A stretch of 64,000 nucleotides of DNA from a virus, in the IMG/VR virus record IMGVR_UViG_3300009103_002187, positions 1-64,000 of that record; one strand, written 5' to 3'. The position numbers and the translations under genes are program-made. Shown piece by piece: positions 35,824 through 44,636 of the stretch. Numbering within the stretch: the first letter of the stretch is position 1; each line of letters begins with the position of its first letter. Under the pieces are notes generated by a model. The model ran no database searches. It was given only the letters and a program-made list of their open reading frames with translations, and was not told the origin of the DNA.

Positions 35824-36111
35824 TTAAGAAGAGAAAGGACTCTCCTCTTCAAGTATATTAAACAGTTTTTCAGCATCTGTTTCAGATAAGCTAGCCTTTG
35901 TCTTATTTCGCTTTTTTTCGATAAGCTCATCTAACATATCCAATAAACTTGAATCTTCCAATCCAACCCTTAGTGCAAGCTCCTCAAATGTCTCTTGCAT
36001 TGACAAGCCCCGCTTAAATAATACAGTTCTAAAAGCGGAATGTGTTTCCTTGTTTAGGTTGATATGAACACTCTTCTTCTGAACAAAATCAGAATAAGAC
36101 TTATCAGACAC
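35824..36111 (-). CDS. Ribbon-helix-helix-like small protein
   Basis: This is a 95-residue protein. SVHINLNKETHSAFRTVLFK followed by RGLSMQETFEELALRVG gives a beta strand plus two helices, the pattern of MetJ/Arc-type ribbon-helix-helix proteins, which bind DNA as dimers. A charged C-terminus (LIEKKRNKTKASLSETDAEK) follows. It starts with GTG overlapping the upstream TAG. A regulator or partition factor is plausible; target unknown. Confidence 0.55.
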   Translation of the reverse strand: MSDKSYSDFVQKKSVHINLNKETHSAFRTVLFKRGLSMQETFEELALRVGLEDSSLLDMLDELIEKKRNKTKASLSETDAEKLFNILEEESPFSS

Positions 36112-36815
36112 TACGCACCGCCGCCGGCAGGGCCGGCGCCAGCGGCAAGAGGTGTGGCCCCTGGATCAGGATCATGATCAATTTGCTCGGTGCCGTAATC
36201 AAGACGAAGCTTCTCCTCGAACTCATCAGAAACTTCAAGTCCGTACTTGTTAGTCAGAAACTCTGTCGTCCTTTGAATGATTACTGAGGGTATATCCAGA
36301 AGATTATCATAATTTGTGATCAGGTTGTTGACGTTCTCAGTAAAGCTTGAGATGTTAAGGGGCGCTCTCACACCGCCCACATCTACATCAGCTTCAGCAG
36401 GTTCATCTCGCCCAGAGTTATCAACGGTCTTGCTCACCTCAAATCCGGCACCAGAAATCTGTCCCACCATCTTTTGAAGCTCAGCCTCGGGATCATCTTC
36501 AACAGCCTCCTCACCTTCCTCATCCCCCTCAGCCTCAGGATCATCCTCGACGGGATCCTCTTCACCCTCAGCGTCTTCTTTTTCCTCATCCTCAGGCGCC
36601 TCAAAGAGAAAATTCATCACCTTCTGAAGCTTGAATGATTCACCGGTAATTCCTGCTTTCTCATAGTCAATCTGCTCAATGGACCCTTCTTCGTAGGACG
36701 TTAACAACGCATCGATCTGATCATCAAGTGAGGTGGAGGATCGATTGGCACCTTCAGAGAGCACACGCATCTCTTCATTAATCAAGCCTCTAAGAGTATG
36801 TCTGGAGAGCTTCAT
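36111..36815 (-). CDS. Acidic tagged protein (LINEE N-terminus)
   Basis: This 234-residue protein begins MKLSRHTLRGLINEEMRVLS, a clear copy of the recurring N-terminal motif (LI-x-E-E). A strongly acidic, disordered stretch (EDEEKEDAEGEEDPVEDDPE) is followed by a folded C-terminal part (about 150-210) and a Gly/Pro/Ala tail. Composition fits phage scaffolding or internal-head proteins. AAGGA precedes the start, and it is followed by the ribbon-helix-helix gene through TAGTG overlap. Confidence 0.6.
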   Translation of the reverse strand: MKLSRHTLRGLINEEMRVLSEGANRSSTSLDDQIDALLTSYEEGSIEQIDYEKAGITGESFKLQKVMNFLFEAPEDEEKEDAEGEEDPVEDDPEAEGDEEGEEAVEDDPEAELQKMVGQISGAGFEVSKTVDNSGRDEPAEADVDVGGVRAPLNISSFTENVNNLITNYDNLLDIPSVIIQRTTEFLTNKYGLEVSDEFEEKLRLDYGTEQIDHDPDPGATPLAAGAGPAGGGA

Positions 36816-36819
36816 GGTC

Positions 36820-37200
36820 TTATCCTTGTTTCTGAGTTCCAGCTTTCATTTTTAAATAAACTTGTTTCATGGCATTATCAACATCTTCTGGCTTGCGCTG
36901 GGCAAGATTTTTTGCATCAAATAGAGCTAAAATCTCTTCAATCATCTTTCGAAATACTGGAAACTCTGAAGAAAGTAGGCCTTTAGAAGCAACAATCTGA
37001 TCTTTGGCCCACATCCCAACTTCCATTCGTGCTGCCATCTTCTCCTTATCTTCCCCTTGACCGGCTTCTGCAGGTGCTTCAATTCCCTCTGTGGATCCAC
37101 CGCCTTCAACGTCAGACCCAATGTCTTCTTCGGAGTCTTCATGCAACCTTGTCATCTCTTCTCGAATAATTCTCTTAAGCTGTCCTTTTGTAACTCTCAT
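36820..37200 (-). CDS. Small acidic tagged protein (IIREE N-terminus)
   Basis: This 126-residue protein begins MRVTKGQLKRIIREEMTRLH, another copy of the basic helix with IIREE. An acidic, Gly-rich linker (EDIGSDVEGGGSTEGIEAPA) follows, then a folded helical domain (MAARMEVGMWAKDQIVASKG ... LAQRKPEDVDNAMKQVYLKM). It lies 4 bp from the 234-aa tagged gene and 10 bp from the SOD-like gene, making a run of consecutive tagged genes. Confidence 0.6.
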   Translation of the reverse strand: MRVTKGQLKRIIREEMTRLHEDSEEDIGSDVEGGGSTEGIEAPAEAGQGEDKEKMAARMEVGMWAKDQIVASKGLLSSEFPVFRKMIEEILALFDAKNLAQRKPEDVDNAMKQVYLKMKAGTQKQG

Positions 37201-37210
37201 TTTTAAATTC

Positions 37211-37909
37211 CTATTTTAAAGCTTTGGCAATCTTGTCAGCTCTCTTGAAACGCTCATCAATCACACCCCAGTCAAGCTCTTTCATCATAGCATAAATATA
37301 CGTCTTGCGGTTATTAATATAATCCCTATAATAAGAATGCTCCCAGCAATCTAAGACGATGACAGGATAAAAACCTGCAGGAAGATTGGAATTATGCAAG
37401 TCAACAATACAGTTCACATATGTCTGTAAAAATGTGCTAAACCCGGTCACCACCCAACCATTTCTTGCAGAAAGTGCACAGGCAATAAAATCCTTCTGCC
37501 ATCGATCAAATGTTCCAAAGTCTCTCTCTATTCTCATAAATGCGAGAGAATCCATGTTAACCTGACTGCGAACATCGCTGATATTAGCAAAGAAGAGCTC
37601 GTGCAAGTGAACAGCGTTGAGGTTATAAACCTCATCGATCTTAAGTGATCGATACTGGGAGTGATTTAGGCTCGCAGCTTCGCGATCAACAGCATCAAGC
37701 TCAGCGCTAATCCGATTCAAAGTTTTAACATACTTCTCATAAAGCGTTTTGTGTGCCTTTTTATTCTTCGCACTGAGTAGCTCAGTGGGAAGATCAAATT
37801 CCTTGATCTGTGCCACATAGGCCTCATTTAGAGTTTTTTCAGTTTCAGAATCAAGACCTAAGCTTTCTCTCACCAGGTCTCTAATATCGCCATTTTTTAA
37901 ACTATCCAT
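37211..37909 (-). CDS. Fe/Mn superoxide dismutase-like protein with tag-like N-terminus
   Basis: This is a 232-residue protein. The C-terminal half is clearly Fe/Mn-SOD-like: FGTFDRWQKDFIACALS, GWVV, AGFYPVIVLDCWEHSYYRDY. Metal ligands can be proposed at His103, Asp187 and His191. The first ligand region (KAHKTLYEKYVKTLN) has His53, but its register is off by one compared with the usual HHxxHHxxYVxxLN. Activity is therefore uncertain. The N-terminus (KNGDIRDLVRESLGL) resembles the recurring helix. A phage-carried SOD could protect the infected cell or be delivered with the DNA. AGG precedes the start. Confidence 0.72.
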   Translation of the reverse strand: MDSLKNGDIRDLVRESLGLDSETEKTLNEAYVAQIKEFDLPTELLSAKNKKAHKTLYEKYVKTLNRISAELDAVDREAASLNHSQYRSLKIDEVYNLNAVHLHELFFANISDVRSQVNMDSLAFMRIERDFGTFDRWQKDFIACALSARNGWVVTGFSTFLQTYVNCIVDLHNSNLPAGFYPVIVLDCWEHSYYRDYINNRKTYIYAMMKELDWGVIDERFKRADKIAKALK

Positions 37910-37919
37910 AATTTATAAC

Positions 37920-38384
37920 CTATGTGTCAACTGTATAACGCTGGGAAAGCTCATCTTTGCTCACCTCAAAGTCCTTCACGTCACCTGGGCTTCGATCCAG
38001 ATCTTCTCGGCCAGGAATTGAAGCATCTCGGCCGGTAGCGTCTTTCTCAGGAAGATCATAACCTCGAAGAACAACCGCGTGACGCTTACTAGGATCAGCG
38101 TTTGCATCAATTTGATTTCCCTGGGCATCCAAAAAGCTCACAACTGTGTAAAGCAATTTGGAGTCATCATCATCTGACTTCTTGCTAGGGTGTTGTTTTA
38201 ACTTACTCTCGATTCCCAAATCCAATATGTTTACCTCAACTGGGCCTTTTGCCTTATTGTCATCATCCTTTGAATCATGATCATCCTCAGACTCATGATG
38301 TGCCTCAGTGAGAAATCGTCTAAGCTTTCTCTCATACTGCTCTCTCATCATATTGATGATCTCAGCTTCAGTTAAAACGGACAT
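37920..38384 (-). CDS. Acidic tagged protein following the 920-aa gene
   Basis: From ATG 38384 this is a 154-residue protein (MSVLTEAEIINMMREQYERK) whose start overlaps the upstream stop as TGATG, with GAGGAA upstream. LRRFLTEAHHE at residue 20-30 resembles the recurring helix with an (L)xE site. A His/Asp/Lys-rich disordered stretch follows, then a beta-rich domain (KLLYTVVSFLDAQG, RHAVVLRGYDLPEKD). Function unknown. Confidence 0.55.
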   Translation of the reverse strand: MSVLTEAEIINMMREQYERKLRRFLTEAHHESEDDHDSKDDDNKAKGPVEVNILDLGIESKLKQHPSKKSDDDDSKLLYTVVSFLDAQGNQIDANADPSKRHAVVLRGYDLPEKDATGRDASIPGREDLDRSPGDVKDFEVSKDELSQRYTVDT

Positions 38385-41146
38385 CAAGATTCCTCCGAGA
38401 GGCCAGCTAATAGCGACCAACGATCTAGTGTTTGATTTGTCTCAGCAATTAAATCTGCCTGATTATTCTTGCCAATTCCCTCAGTCATCTCTTTGAACAT
38501 TGCAACGACGTCAGAAAGATCCAAGTCGATAACAGCGAACTCGCCATATCTCTTGCTCTCAGCTATGCTAGCCTTCTTAAGAACTGCCCTAATAGCTTTT
38601 CTATTTCCAGGCTTAGTCGCATTCCAAAACTCAGATGCTTTCTTTGACTTAAAGTTTTGCTGCTGAAAATATCTCTTGGGCTTTTTGCCCTTCTTCATCC
38701 AATAGTTTACCGCTCTCTGCACAAGGTATCTAGATTGATCATCATTGAGGCCAGCTTGCTGTAATCCATCTAAGACGTTCTTACCCACAAGATAGACGAT
38801 ATCAATAGTGCCTGCATTACCAGCAACACGCTTGTTGGCGCCCTTGATATTCCGTCGAACATCAGGTTCGTTAGCAACAACACCTGCCTTGGTAAAACCA
38901 CCGGTATGCATGTTATAAATCTTATCGCGACGCTGACGCTTAAATCGGATCTTAGTGGATTCTGGGCCATGCTCACCTGATGAGATGTTACCGAGGCTTG
39001 TCTGCAGATCATCTGAGTTAACATAGATATCATCATCCATCAAGCTCTTGAGAGACTTAACATACGTTGCGCCGCCCTGGCCATATCTTTGTTTTAATCT
39101 CTTCGCCGACTTTGACTTGGTCTTCTCAGCGTCCTTTACATAACCTGCAAACGTGTTCTTCTTTAAAACACGATAGACGTGAGCACCCTCTTCAGCATCA
39201 AAGACGCACACCGCGATGGGCCCTTTTCCTTTCGCTGTGTCAACAATTGGAGGGTTAGGATTAACGGGAGGCGGTGGAGGTGGATCAACTGGAGGCACTG
39301 GAGGCTCCGGTCCTGGACCTGGATCGGGACCTGGATCGGGACCTGGATCGGGACCTGGGTCTGGACCTGGGTCTGGATCGTCGTCAATTGGGTCAACGGT
39401 GATATCTTCATCGTCACCTTGTTTCTCACCCAATAACTTTAGAGCATCCTGAACCACGCTAAGCTGTTGAGCTCTAGATTGATGTAATCCAATTCGTCGC
39501 ATCACTAAGATTAGAATTCCGCCTGCAGCCAAGCCCCAACCAAACGTAGATAAAACTCCTAAAATGGCAGCACGCATTAAAAAATCTGGACTAGATTGAA
39601 TAATTGACTCACCAAAAGTTGTTCCAATAGACTCAATCTGGGGTACACGCTCGGTCATAGAAGTTGTAAGTGCGTCACCGATCAGCTCTCTGTCAAATTG
39701 AAATGCTGACCAATCACCGCCGCCGTCTGGTCCAAAATAATCAGCTACAGTCTGATTTGCATTATCTGGATGGGCAGAGAAATCAAAGTGCTCTGCCCAC
39801 TTCGCCTGAAATTCGCTATCAGAAAGGCGAGAGATATCTGCGTATTCTCCTAAGGGGATATCCACACCGCCAGGGGCTTGGGCCAACTCAGCAAACTCGC
39901 TCATAGACATATTTTGAACTGCTTCAGGAGAGGTCTCAGATATCCTAGCAACAAATTGCGTTAGCCCCTCTCCGTCACCCCAATAATACTCAGGGCCGGG
40001 GACATTCTGTTCAATAAAACCGGTTACTTCATCGTTAAACACTGTCCACTCTTGATTAATCACAGAGTCATGATTAAGATTCATCCACTCATTCATCCAA
40101 GCTGCAAGACCATCAATAAGGCCTAGCTTGTCAGCAAGAAGACCAATCAGGGGCCCTGACATCATAAGTAACGGAGCAAGCTTGCTCCGCATCTTTTTCA
40201 TCACTGGGGATTCCTTTGATGTGGTACCAAGGTACTTAAACTTTACCCTCTCACCAGTTTTAGGGTCCTTGTAGCTATTAAGTGCATCTGCTGGCGCCTC
40301 TTCCTTTTTTTCACTTAACAAATCATCATTTAAAATCGATATGAGAGAATGAATTTCATGAATCCTCTGCTCTCTTTTCTCTCTCTCAACAGACTCCTCA
40401 ACTTTGTAAACTGATGCTAGATCGTAATCTCGATATTGCGCCAGAACCCGGGTTAAAGCAACAGTCTCAGAATTGAAAATTTGTACAGCAGCAAGATTGT
40501 CTTTATCGACACTGTCCTTTCGCTCACGATAAAGTTGATATATCGACCCTAAAACCGCAGAAAAAACATAGGCATCAGCACCCGTTGTTGCAGCCCTTTG
40601 TCCTTCCTTGCCCGCCTTTTTTCTAGGGTCGGAACCTGCGGGTCCCACACCTGTGTCGGCACTTTCCCCCTCACCTCCAAGACCCTCTGATGCCTGCATG
40701 ACTTTTTCATAAAAATCAGGAAGGTGAGCTTTTACATCCTTGTTTGTGATGTTTGGAAAGTTAGCAGTGAGATCATTTCCTTTAATTACAGAAAGTAACT
40801 CTTGAAAGTATGCCTCACTGTGCTCCGCCATTATCGCCTGAAATTCTTCTTGTGCCGTGTGAATTCTTGCCTTTGATGTCAGCTTTCCCTTCCACTTCTC
40901 AAAATTTCCTAGCTTGGCAAGGGTGTCCTTTAAGGGCGCATTCATTCTCTTTATGCCCTTAACATACATTCCTTTAAGCTTGGAGCCTAGTTCTCCAAAC
41001 TTAATCTCATTTATTAACTCATCTAGCTGAGCTTCCGTAATAAGACTATCATCTTCAACTAAACCCATTAGAGAATAATTCTTTCGTGAGTACTCTAACA
41101 AGGCGAGTTCATTAACTAAAGACATGTTTAATCGCTCCAGTGACAC
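38384..41146 (-). CDS. Large membrane protein with DPGP repeats and C-terminal RWxxLAGL motif
   Basis: This is a 920-residue protein. Residues 1-300 are helical and charged (ITEAQLDELINEIKFGELGS near 37-56). A hydrophobic segment follows (LAPLLMMSGPLIGLLADKLG, about 330) and an acidic part. A second hydrophobic segment (FGWGLAAGGILILVMRRIGL, about 530-550) precedes (DPGP)n repeats and a Pro-rich linker near 590-640. The C-terminal 280 residues are a basic domain, ending NQTLDRWSLLAGLSEES. Two membrane helices and a Pro-rich hinge suggest a membrane-crossing or DNA-ejection role. Family not recognised. GGAGCG precedes the ATG. Confidence 0.6.
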   Translation of the reverse strand: MSLERLNMSLVNELALLEYSRKNYSLMGLVEDDSLITEAQLDELINEIKFGELGSKLKGMYVKGIKRMNAPLKDTLAKLGNFEKWKGKLTSKARIHTAQEEFQAIMAEHSEAYFQELLSVIKGNDLTANFPNITNKDVKAHLPDFYEKVMQASEGLGGEGESADTGVGPAGSDPRKKAGKEGQRAATTGADAYVFSAVLGSIYQLYRERKDSVDKDNLAAVQIFNSETVALTRVLAQYRDYDLASVYKVEESVEREKREQRIHEIHSLISILNDDLLSEKKEEAPADALNSYKDPKTGERVKFKYLGTTSKESPVMKKMRSKLAPLLMMSGPLIGLLADKLGLIDGLAAWMNEWMNLNHDSVINQEWTVFNDEVTGFIEQNVPGPEYYWGDGEGLTQFVARISETSPEAVQNMSMSEFAELAQAPGGVDIPLGEYADISRLSDSEFQAKWAEHFDFSAHPDNANQTVADYFGPDGGGDWSAFQFDRELIGDALTTSMTERVPQIESIGTTFGESIIQSSPDFLMRAAILGVLSTFGWGLAAGGILILVMRRIGLHQSRAQQLSVVQDALKLLGEKQGDDEDITVDPIDDDPDPGPDPGPDPGPDPGPDPGPGPEPPVPPVDPPPPPPVNPNPPIVDTAKGKGPIAVCVFDAEEGAHVYRVLKKNTFAGYVKDAEKTKSKSAKRLKQRYGQGGATYVKSLKSLMDDDIYVNSDDLQTSLGNISSGEHGPESTKIRFKRQRRDKIYNMHTGGFTKAGVVANEPDVRRNIKGANKRVAGNAGTIDIVYLVGKNVLDGLQQAGLNDDQSRYLVQRAVNYWMKKGKKPKRYFQQQNFKSKKASEFWNATKPGNRKAIRAVLKKASIAESKRYGEFAVIDLDLSDVVAMFKEMTEGIGKNNQADLIAETNQTLDRWSLLAGLSEES
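39309..39378. repeat. Tandem 12-bp repeats encoding DPGP units
   Basis: About five copies of a 12-bp GGACCTGGATCG-type unit lie in frame in the 920-aa gene and encode Asp-Pro-Gly-Pro. The number of units could vary by replication slippage. The plus-strand frame (GPGSGPGS) is a shadow, not a gene. Confidence 0.75.
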
Positions 41147-41254
41147 AATCTAGTTATAATTATGCAGCAAAAGATTAATTTATGGCTTTGATGATATAAG
41201 ACAGACACTTATTCTTTACAGACAAATCAAGATAATTCTAGCACTTCTATACTG

Positions 41255-41659
41255 CTAAAGTTTAATTATTTCAATGCCCGCTTCAGTTAAAATCTCAAGG
41301 CTTGATTGATCACGATATTTCTCACCATAAACCACTCGGTCGATTCCAGAGTTAACAATCGCCTTCGCGCACATCCTGCAAGGTGACAGGGTAACATATA
41401 ACGTCTTCTTCTTTGGATTGTTGTAATCCATTTTCAGCAAAGCATTTATCTCGGCATGCAGCATGCCTGACTCACCGGGCGTCTCTGATTCAACCTCATT
41501 TGGGCCACCCTTATAGTTACCGTTGTAACCCACGGCCAGAACCTGGGTATTATCTTCAGTCACAACAACAGCACCCACCTGATGTCTGGGATCATATGAT
41601 CGCCTTGCGATAACCTGTGCACAATTCATCCAGACGTTATTCCAGTCAGGCCTGCTCAT
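41255..41659 (-). CDS. dCMP deaminase (zinc-dependent)
   Basis: This 134-residue enzyme converts dCMP to dUMP for thymidylate synthesis. Zinc motifs HAEINAL (about residue 68) and PCRMC (about 94) are intact, and the protein starts at the usual WxxVWMxxA region. Length is near the minimal family length. The GYNGNYKGGPN segment fits the substrate loop of the family. Its start overlaps the DHH gene's end by 14 bp. Works with ThyX, thymidine kinase and MazG-like dUTP-removing enzymes in this window. A 108-bp gap upstream of the 920-aa gene's start follows its stop. Confidence 0.92.
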   Translation of the reverse strand: MSRPDWNNVWMNCAQVIARRSYDPRHQVGAVVVTEDNTQVLAVGYNGNYKGGPNEVESETPGESGMLHAEINALLKMDYNNPKKKTLYVTLSPCRMCAKAIVNSGIDRVVYGEKYRDQSSLEILTEAGIEIIKL

Positions 41660-42572
41660 CTTCCTTCTTTTCCTTTACAACCTTTGTAGATTTCGAGGTC
41701 TTTGCCTTGGTGCTTCTTCTTTTTCTTGTCTTAGGCTTATCAAATAAATCCTCGACATGCTTATTCTTTGGAAGCTGGAATCCTGCAGCTTTTTTATGTC
41801 CACCCCCGCCAAATCTCTTAGCAATTTCCGACACGTCAACTGTCTCATGAAAGGCCCGAAGGCTCACCTTTGTCAACTTGTCATCGTGATCCCAATACCA
41901 AATCATTGCAAAGTCACAGTCCGGGGCAAGACGAGCTCCGATCTCCGACATCCAGTGGGAGGCATTTACAACCATCACATCCATACCGTCAAATTTTCTA
42001 AGGGTAGCCTTTTCACAAACTTTCTTTACCACCGTTTTTGAATAAGCAAGAATAAACGAACCTCGTTTTCTAGCATCGTCAAATACAGAGTCATCTTCAA
42101 ACTTTTCAAATTCTTCAAATTCAAATGGCACCATATCAAATGCTGCACTAAATTCTTTCGAATACTCTAGCTCCCATGTCCAAAGATCACGATCTTGAAT
42201 GTATCGAATAAATTTAGGCGGCTCTTTCCCAGGATGAAAAAACTCCCAGGAAAGTATTGCTCCGCTCTTAGTCATATCAAAATGAGTATTTGAAATATCG
42301 TGAAGCTCTACCATTGCTGACTTGTGATGATCGATAATCAATAATGCGTCAGCATCCTCAATCATCTGCTTAGTTGTTGCATTATCAAATGAAAAATCGA
42401 GAATTACAACATTCTTTCCAGATACATCAGGTGGAGGCGTGCCGTGTTTGCAGGCATGATACTCAGCACGATTTCCAAGCAGCTTCCAAGCAGCATAAGC
42501 AGCACCAAAGCCATCGGTACAATCTGCATGATATATCACGCAATTCACGCTTGTTGGTTCAACCAGAGCCAT
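41646..42572 (-). CDS. DHH-family phosphoesterase
   Basis: This is a 308-residue protein with the DHH domain (YHADCTDGFGAAYAAW at 14-29, ILDFSFD, DHHK near 81) and the DHHA1 domain (RFGGGGHKKAAGF near 260). The N-terminal motif NCVIYHADCTDG, normally HxDxDG, carries Cys/Thr around the Asp. Family members hydrolyse oligonucleotides or cyclic dinucleotides (NrnA, RecJ-related, GdpP). A phage enzyme could clear nanoRNA or a cyclic-dinucleotide defence signal. The Lys-rich tail (KPKTRKRRSTKAKTSKSTKV) is unusual. It overlaps thymidine kinase upstream by 14 bp. Confidence 0.85.
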   Translation of the reverse strand: MALVEPTSVNCVIYHADCTDGFGAAYAAWKLLGNRAEYHACKHGTPPPDVSGKNVVILDFSFDNATTKQMIEDADALLIIDHHKSAMVELHDISNTHFDMTKSGAILSWEFFHPGKEPPKFIRYIQDRDLWTWELEYSKEFSAAFDMVPFEFEEFEKFEDDSVFDDARKRGSFILAYSKTVVKKVCEKATLRKFDGMDVMVVNASHWMSEIGARLAPDCDFAMIWYWDHDDKLTKVSLRAFHETVDVSEIAKRFGGGGHKKAAGFQLPKNKHVEDLFDKPKTRKRRSTKAKTSKSTKVVKEKKEDEQA

Positions 42573-43149
42573 GGTGGTTCCTTTGATTCATAAAGTCATG
42601 ATGCTCCCAACACCGGGGTTCATAAAGCTCAGCTCCCCCTACGGTGATCTCATTCATGTCTTCAAATTTTCTATATGTGTAATATGCATCTCTGCCAGTG
42701 ATAGGGCAGACAGCGGGACAAACTTCTATTTTAGTTGCCCAAGGCATCATGTCTTTGATCTCATCAAAGACATTACCAGTAGCTGAAAGCTGCAAGGAAG
42801 ATACCACAACAGTCTTTCCAGACCGAAAAATATCTAGCAATGCAGGCGCAGAACCCTTAATCATAAAGGCTTCATCAACTGCCACAACATCAAAATCTTC
42901 TTTTCTATCGCTAACGTTCTCTATAATTTCATCTCCTGATCGTACGCACACAGCAGAAAGACTGCCTCCCGAATGTGTGCTGATATCAGTGTGAGAATAT
43001 CTATCGTCCATCAATGGTTTGAAAGCAATTACCCGCTTATTCTGATAGCGATAACGATCTACAGCTGCGAGCAGCCTCGTCGTCTTAGATCCGAACATTG
43101 GTCCGGTAAAAATGATAAACTCAGGATCATTGTTAACCCCGTTCTTCAT
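42559..43149 (-). CDS. tdk: Thymidine kinase (TK1 type)
   Basis: This phosphorylates thymidine to dTMP. The P-loop GPMFGSKTT is present, but the usual order is GPMFSGKT, so the Gly and Ser before Lys are exchanged. I believe other phages share this, but cannot check. DEAF (about residue 95) and a C-terminal ITVGGAELYEPRCWEHH are normal for the family; cysteines in EVCPAVCPIT, plus the C-terminal Cys, could bind zinc. I chose the MKNGVNN start at 43149 because the longer frame lies within the cupin gene; the ribosome site is weak. About 196 residues, family-typical. Confidence 0.88.
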   Translation of the reverse strand: MKNGVNNDPEFIIFTGPMFGSKTTRLLAAVDRYRYQNKRVIAFKPLMDDRYSHTDISTHSGGSLSAVCVRSGDEIIENVSDRKEDFDVVAVDEAFMIKGSAPALLDIFRSGKTVVVSSLQLSATGNVFDEIKDMMPWATKIEVCPAVCPITGRDAYYTYRKFEDMNEITVGGAELYEPRCWEHHDFMNQRNHHGSG

Positions 43150-43594
43150 CTGACGCATCAGAATTTTTCTCCTTCTCATCAGCGGTGAGGTGTCGATCAT
43201 AATCATCATCTAACCGAACAGGAGAAAGAGAAGGCTTATCTCCTATCTCGATTATTTCGCAGTCTTCTAGCGCTTCAATTCGATATGGGCAACCTGACTG
43301 GACATTTAAAACGTCCCCTGGATTAAAAATTCCAATCCTATACGGATACCGTTCTGGATTTTTTACTGTTCTTTCATCGCCAAACATCACCTTTGCCTTT
43401 CCCACTCGAAAGAATAGTGCCTCATTTTTAAGCGGGTGATACTTTAAGCTAGTTCGGTAGCCCTTTTTTAGAAAAAGTGTCTTTCCTGTCACCCCTCCAA
43501 AACTTGACCATTGAATCTCCGAGCCCCACGGCTTGTCAGACTTTGCAGACCCAGACCGCCAGGCGGTTTTTGCTTCTTTTAATGCCATTAACAT
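43133..43594 (-). CDS. Cupin domain protein (mannose-6-phosphate isomerase type II-like)
   Basis: This 153-residue protein has the C-terminal-type cupin of phosphomannose isomerase/GDP-mannose pyrophosphorylase: KPWGSEIQW, LFLKKGYRTSLKYHPLKNEA, KAKVMFGDE, PGDVLNVQSGCPYRIEALED and IIEIGD. His residues of the metal site are reduced (one in KYHPLKNE). It could isomerise a sugar phosphate or be a binding protein. Two sugar epimerases nearby suggest nucleotide-sugar metabolism or glycan modification. GGAGG precedes the first ATG. A charged tail follows. Overlaps thymidine kinase by 17 bp. Confidence 0.7.
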   Translation of the reverse strand: MLMALKEAKTAWRSGSAKSDKPWGSEIQWSSFGGVTGKTLFLKKGYRTSLKYHPLKNEALFFRVGKAKVMFGDERTVKNPERYPYRIGIFNPGDVLNVQSGCPYRIEALEDCEIIEIGDKPSLSPVRLDDDYDRHLTADEKEKNSDASDEERG

Positions 43595-43602
43595 GCGTCC
43601 TC

Positions 43603-44631
43603 CTACGATTTTGCTAGAATATGAGGCGTTCCCTCATAAAGACCAGAAAAGGTCTGAACGCCCCACTGAGACTTAATAGAAATTTCAGATAATTGTTTCG
43701 CTCCACAATATGACATACCACTCTGAATGCCCTTCTTCAAATTAATAATTATCTGATTAACGGGCCCTTTACTCTTTACATAAGTTCCTACTCCCTCATC
43801 TGTAGGAAGATTCGTTCTAGTGCTCCCGTACCGGGAACGCATTGCTTCTTGTGAAGCCATTCCTCGAAATTCTTTCATGACACCATCTTTGGTGGAAACC
43901 ATCTTTCCGGGTGTCTCAATAGATCCTGCCAACAAGGAACCAATCATCACAAGATCAGATCCGGCTGCAAAAGCTTTTACAGCGTCACCAGAACCTCTAA
44001 TGCCACCATCAGCGATAACCTTCACACCTTGAATATCAGCTTGAGCGCAACACTCAAGCAAGCATGAAAACATAGGAACCCCGTGTCCAGTAACAACACG
44101 CGTCTTACAGCAAGATCCCGCACCAATGCCAACTTTTACACAATCTGCGCCCCATGAAGCAAGATCATTAACAGCATCAGGTGTTGCAACATTACCAGCA
44201 ACAATATAAATCTTAGACTTAAAATACTTTCTCAAGTCGCGCAACGCAGTGCGCATCATTTCAGAATGGCCATGTGCAATATCAATAATAAAATGACGTG
44301 CGCCTGCTGAATAAAGTGTTCGGGCCCTGTCAATGCTGTCACCATTGACCCCTATGGATACAAAACAATTAGCATTTGAATCTGTAATCTTTTCATACAT
44401 CTTCAAATTTTCATCTATCGTTGAAAATCTATGCAAAGCTCCAACTGCACCCAGTCCCCACATCTCAGTAGCCATCGCTGGGCCAGTAATTGTATCCATA
44501 TTTGCAGAAATAACAGGAATCTTTAACGAAAAATCTCCAATTTCTACCGAGGTACTTAAATCACTACGAGAAAAACAGTCAGTAAACTTCGGAATAAGAA
44601 AAATATCATCGAATGAATAATATGACTTCAT
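43603..44631 (-). CDS. IMP dehydrogenase/GMP reductase family enzyme
   Basis: From ATG 44631 ([14 protein letters not shown]) this is a 342-residue TIM-barrel enzyme without CBS domains. Motifs include [33 protein letters not shown] (catalytic Cys at about 175), [20 protein letters not shown], and [11 protein letters not shown]. The Cys loop ([11 protein letters not shown]) departs from both GPGSICTTR types, so I cannot decide whether it makes XMP from IMP or IMP from GMP. Length fits GMP reductase slightly better, since IMPDH usually carries CBS domains. Helps balance purine pools during replication. It starts 5 bp after the epimerase stop. Confidence 0.85.
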   Translation of the reverse strand: MKSYYSFDDIFLIPKFTDCFSRSDLSTSVEIGDFSLKIPVISANMDTITGPAMATEMWGLGAVGALHRFSTIDENLKMYEKITDSNANCFVSIGVNGDSIDRARTLYSAGARHFIIDIAHGHSEMMRTALRDLRKYFKSKIYIVAGNVATPDAVNDLASWGADCVKVGIGAGSCCKTRVVTGHGVPMFSCLLECCAQADIQGVKVIADGGIRGSGDAVKAFAAGSDLVMIGSLLAGSIETPGKMVSTKDGVMKEFRGMASQEAMRSRYGSTRTNLPTDEGVGTYVKSKGPVNQIIINLKKGIQSGMSYCGAKQLSEISIKSQWGVQTFSGLYEGTPHILAKS

Positions 44632-44636
44632 AGCTT

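Noticed and set aside
39309-39378. CRISPR-like array
   Set aside because: Units are 12 bp, tandem without spacers, and in frame with a coding repeat.
39216-39452. Plus-strand Gly/Pro/Ser repeat protein
   Set aside because: Antisense of the DPGP repeats in the 920-aa gene, without a ribosome site.
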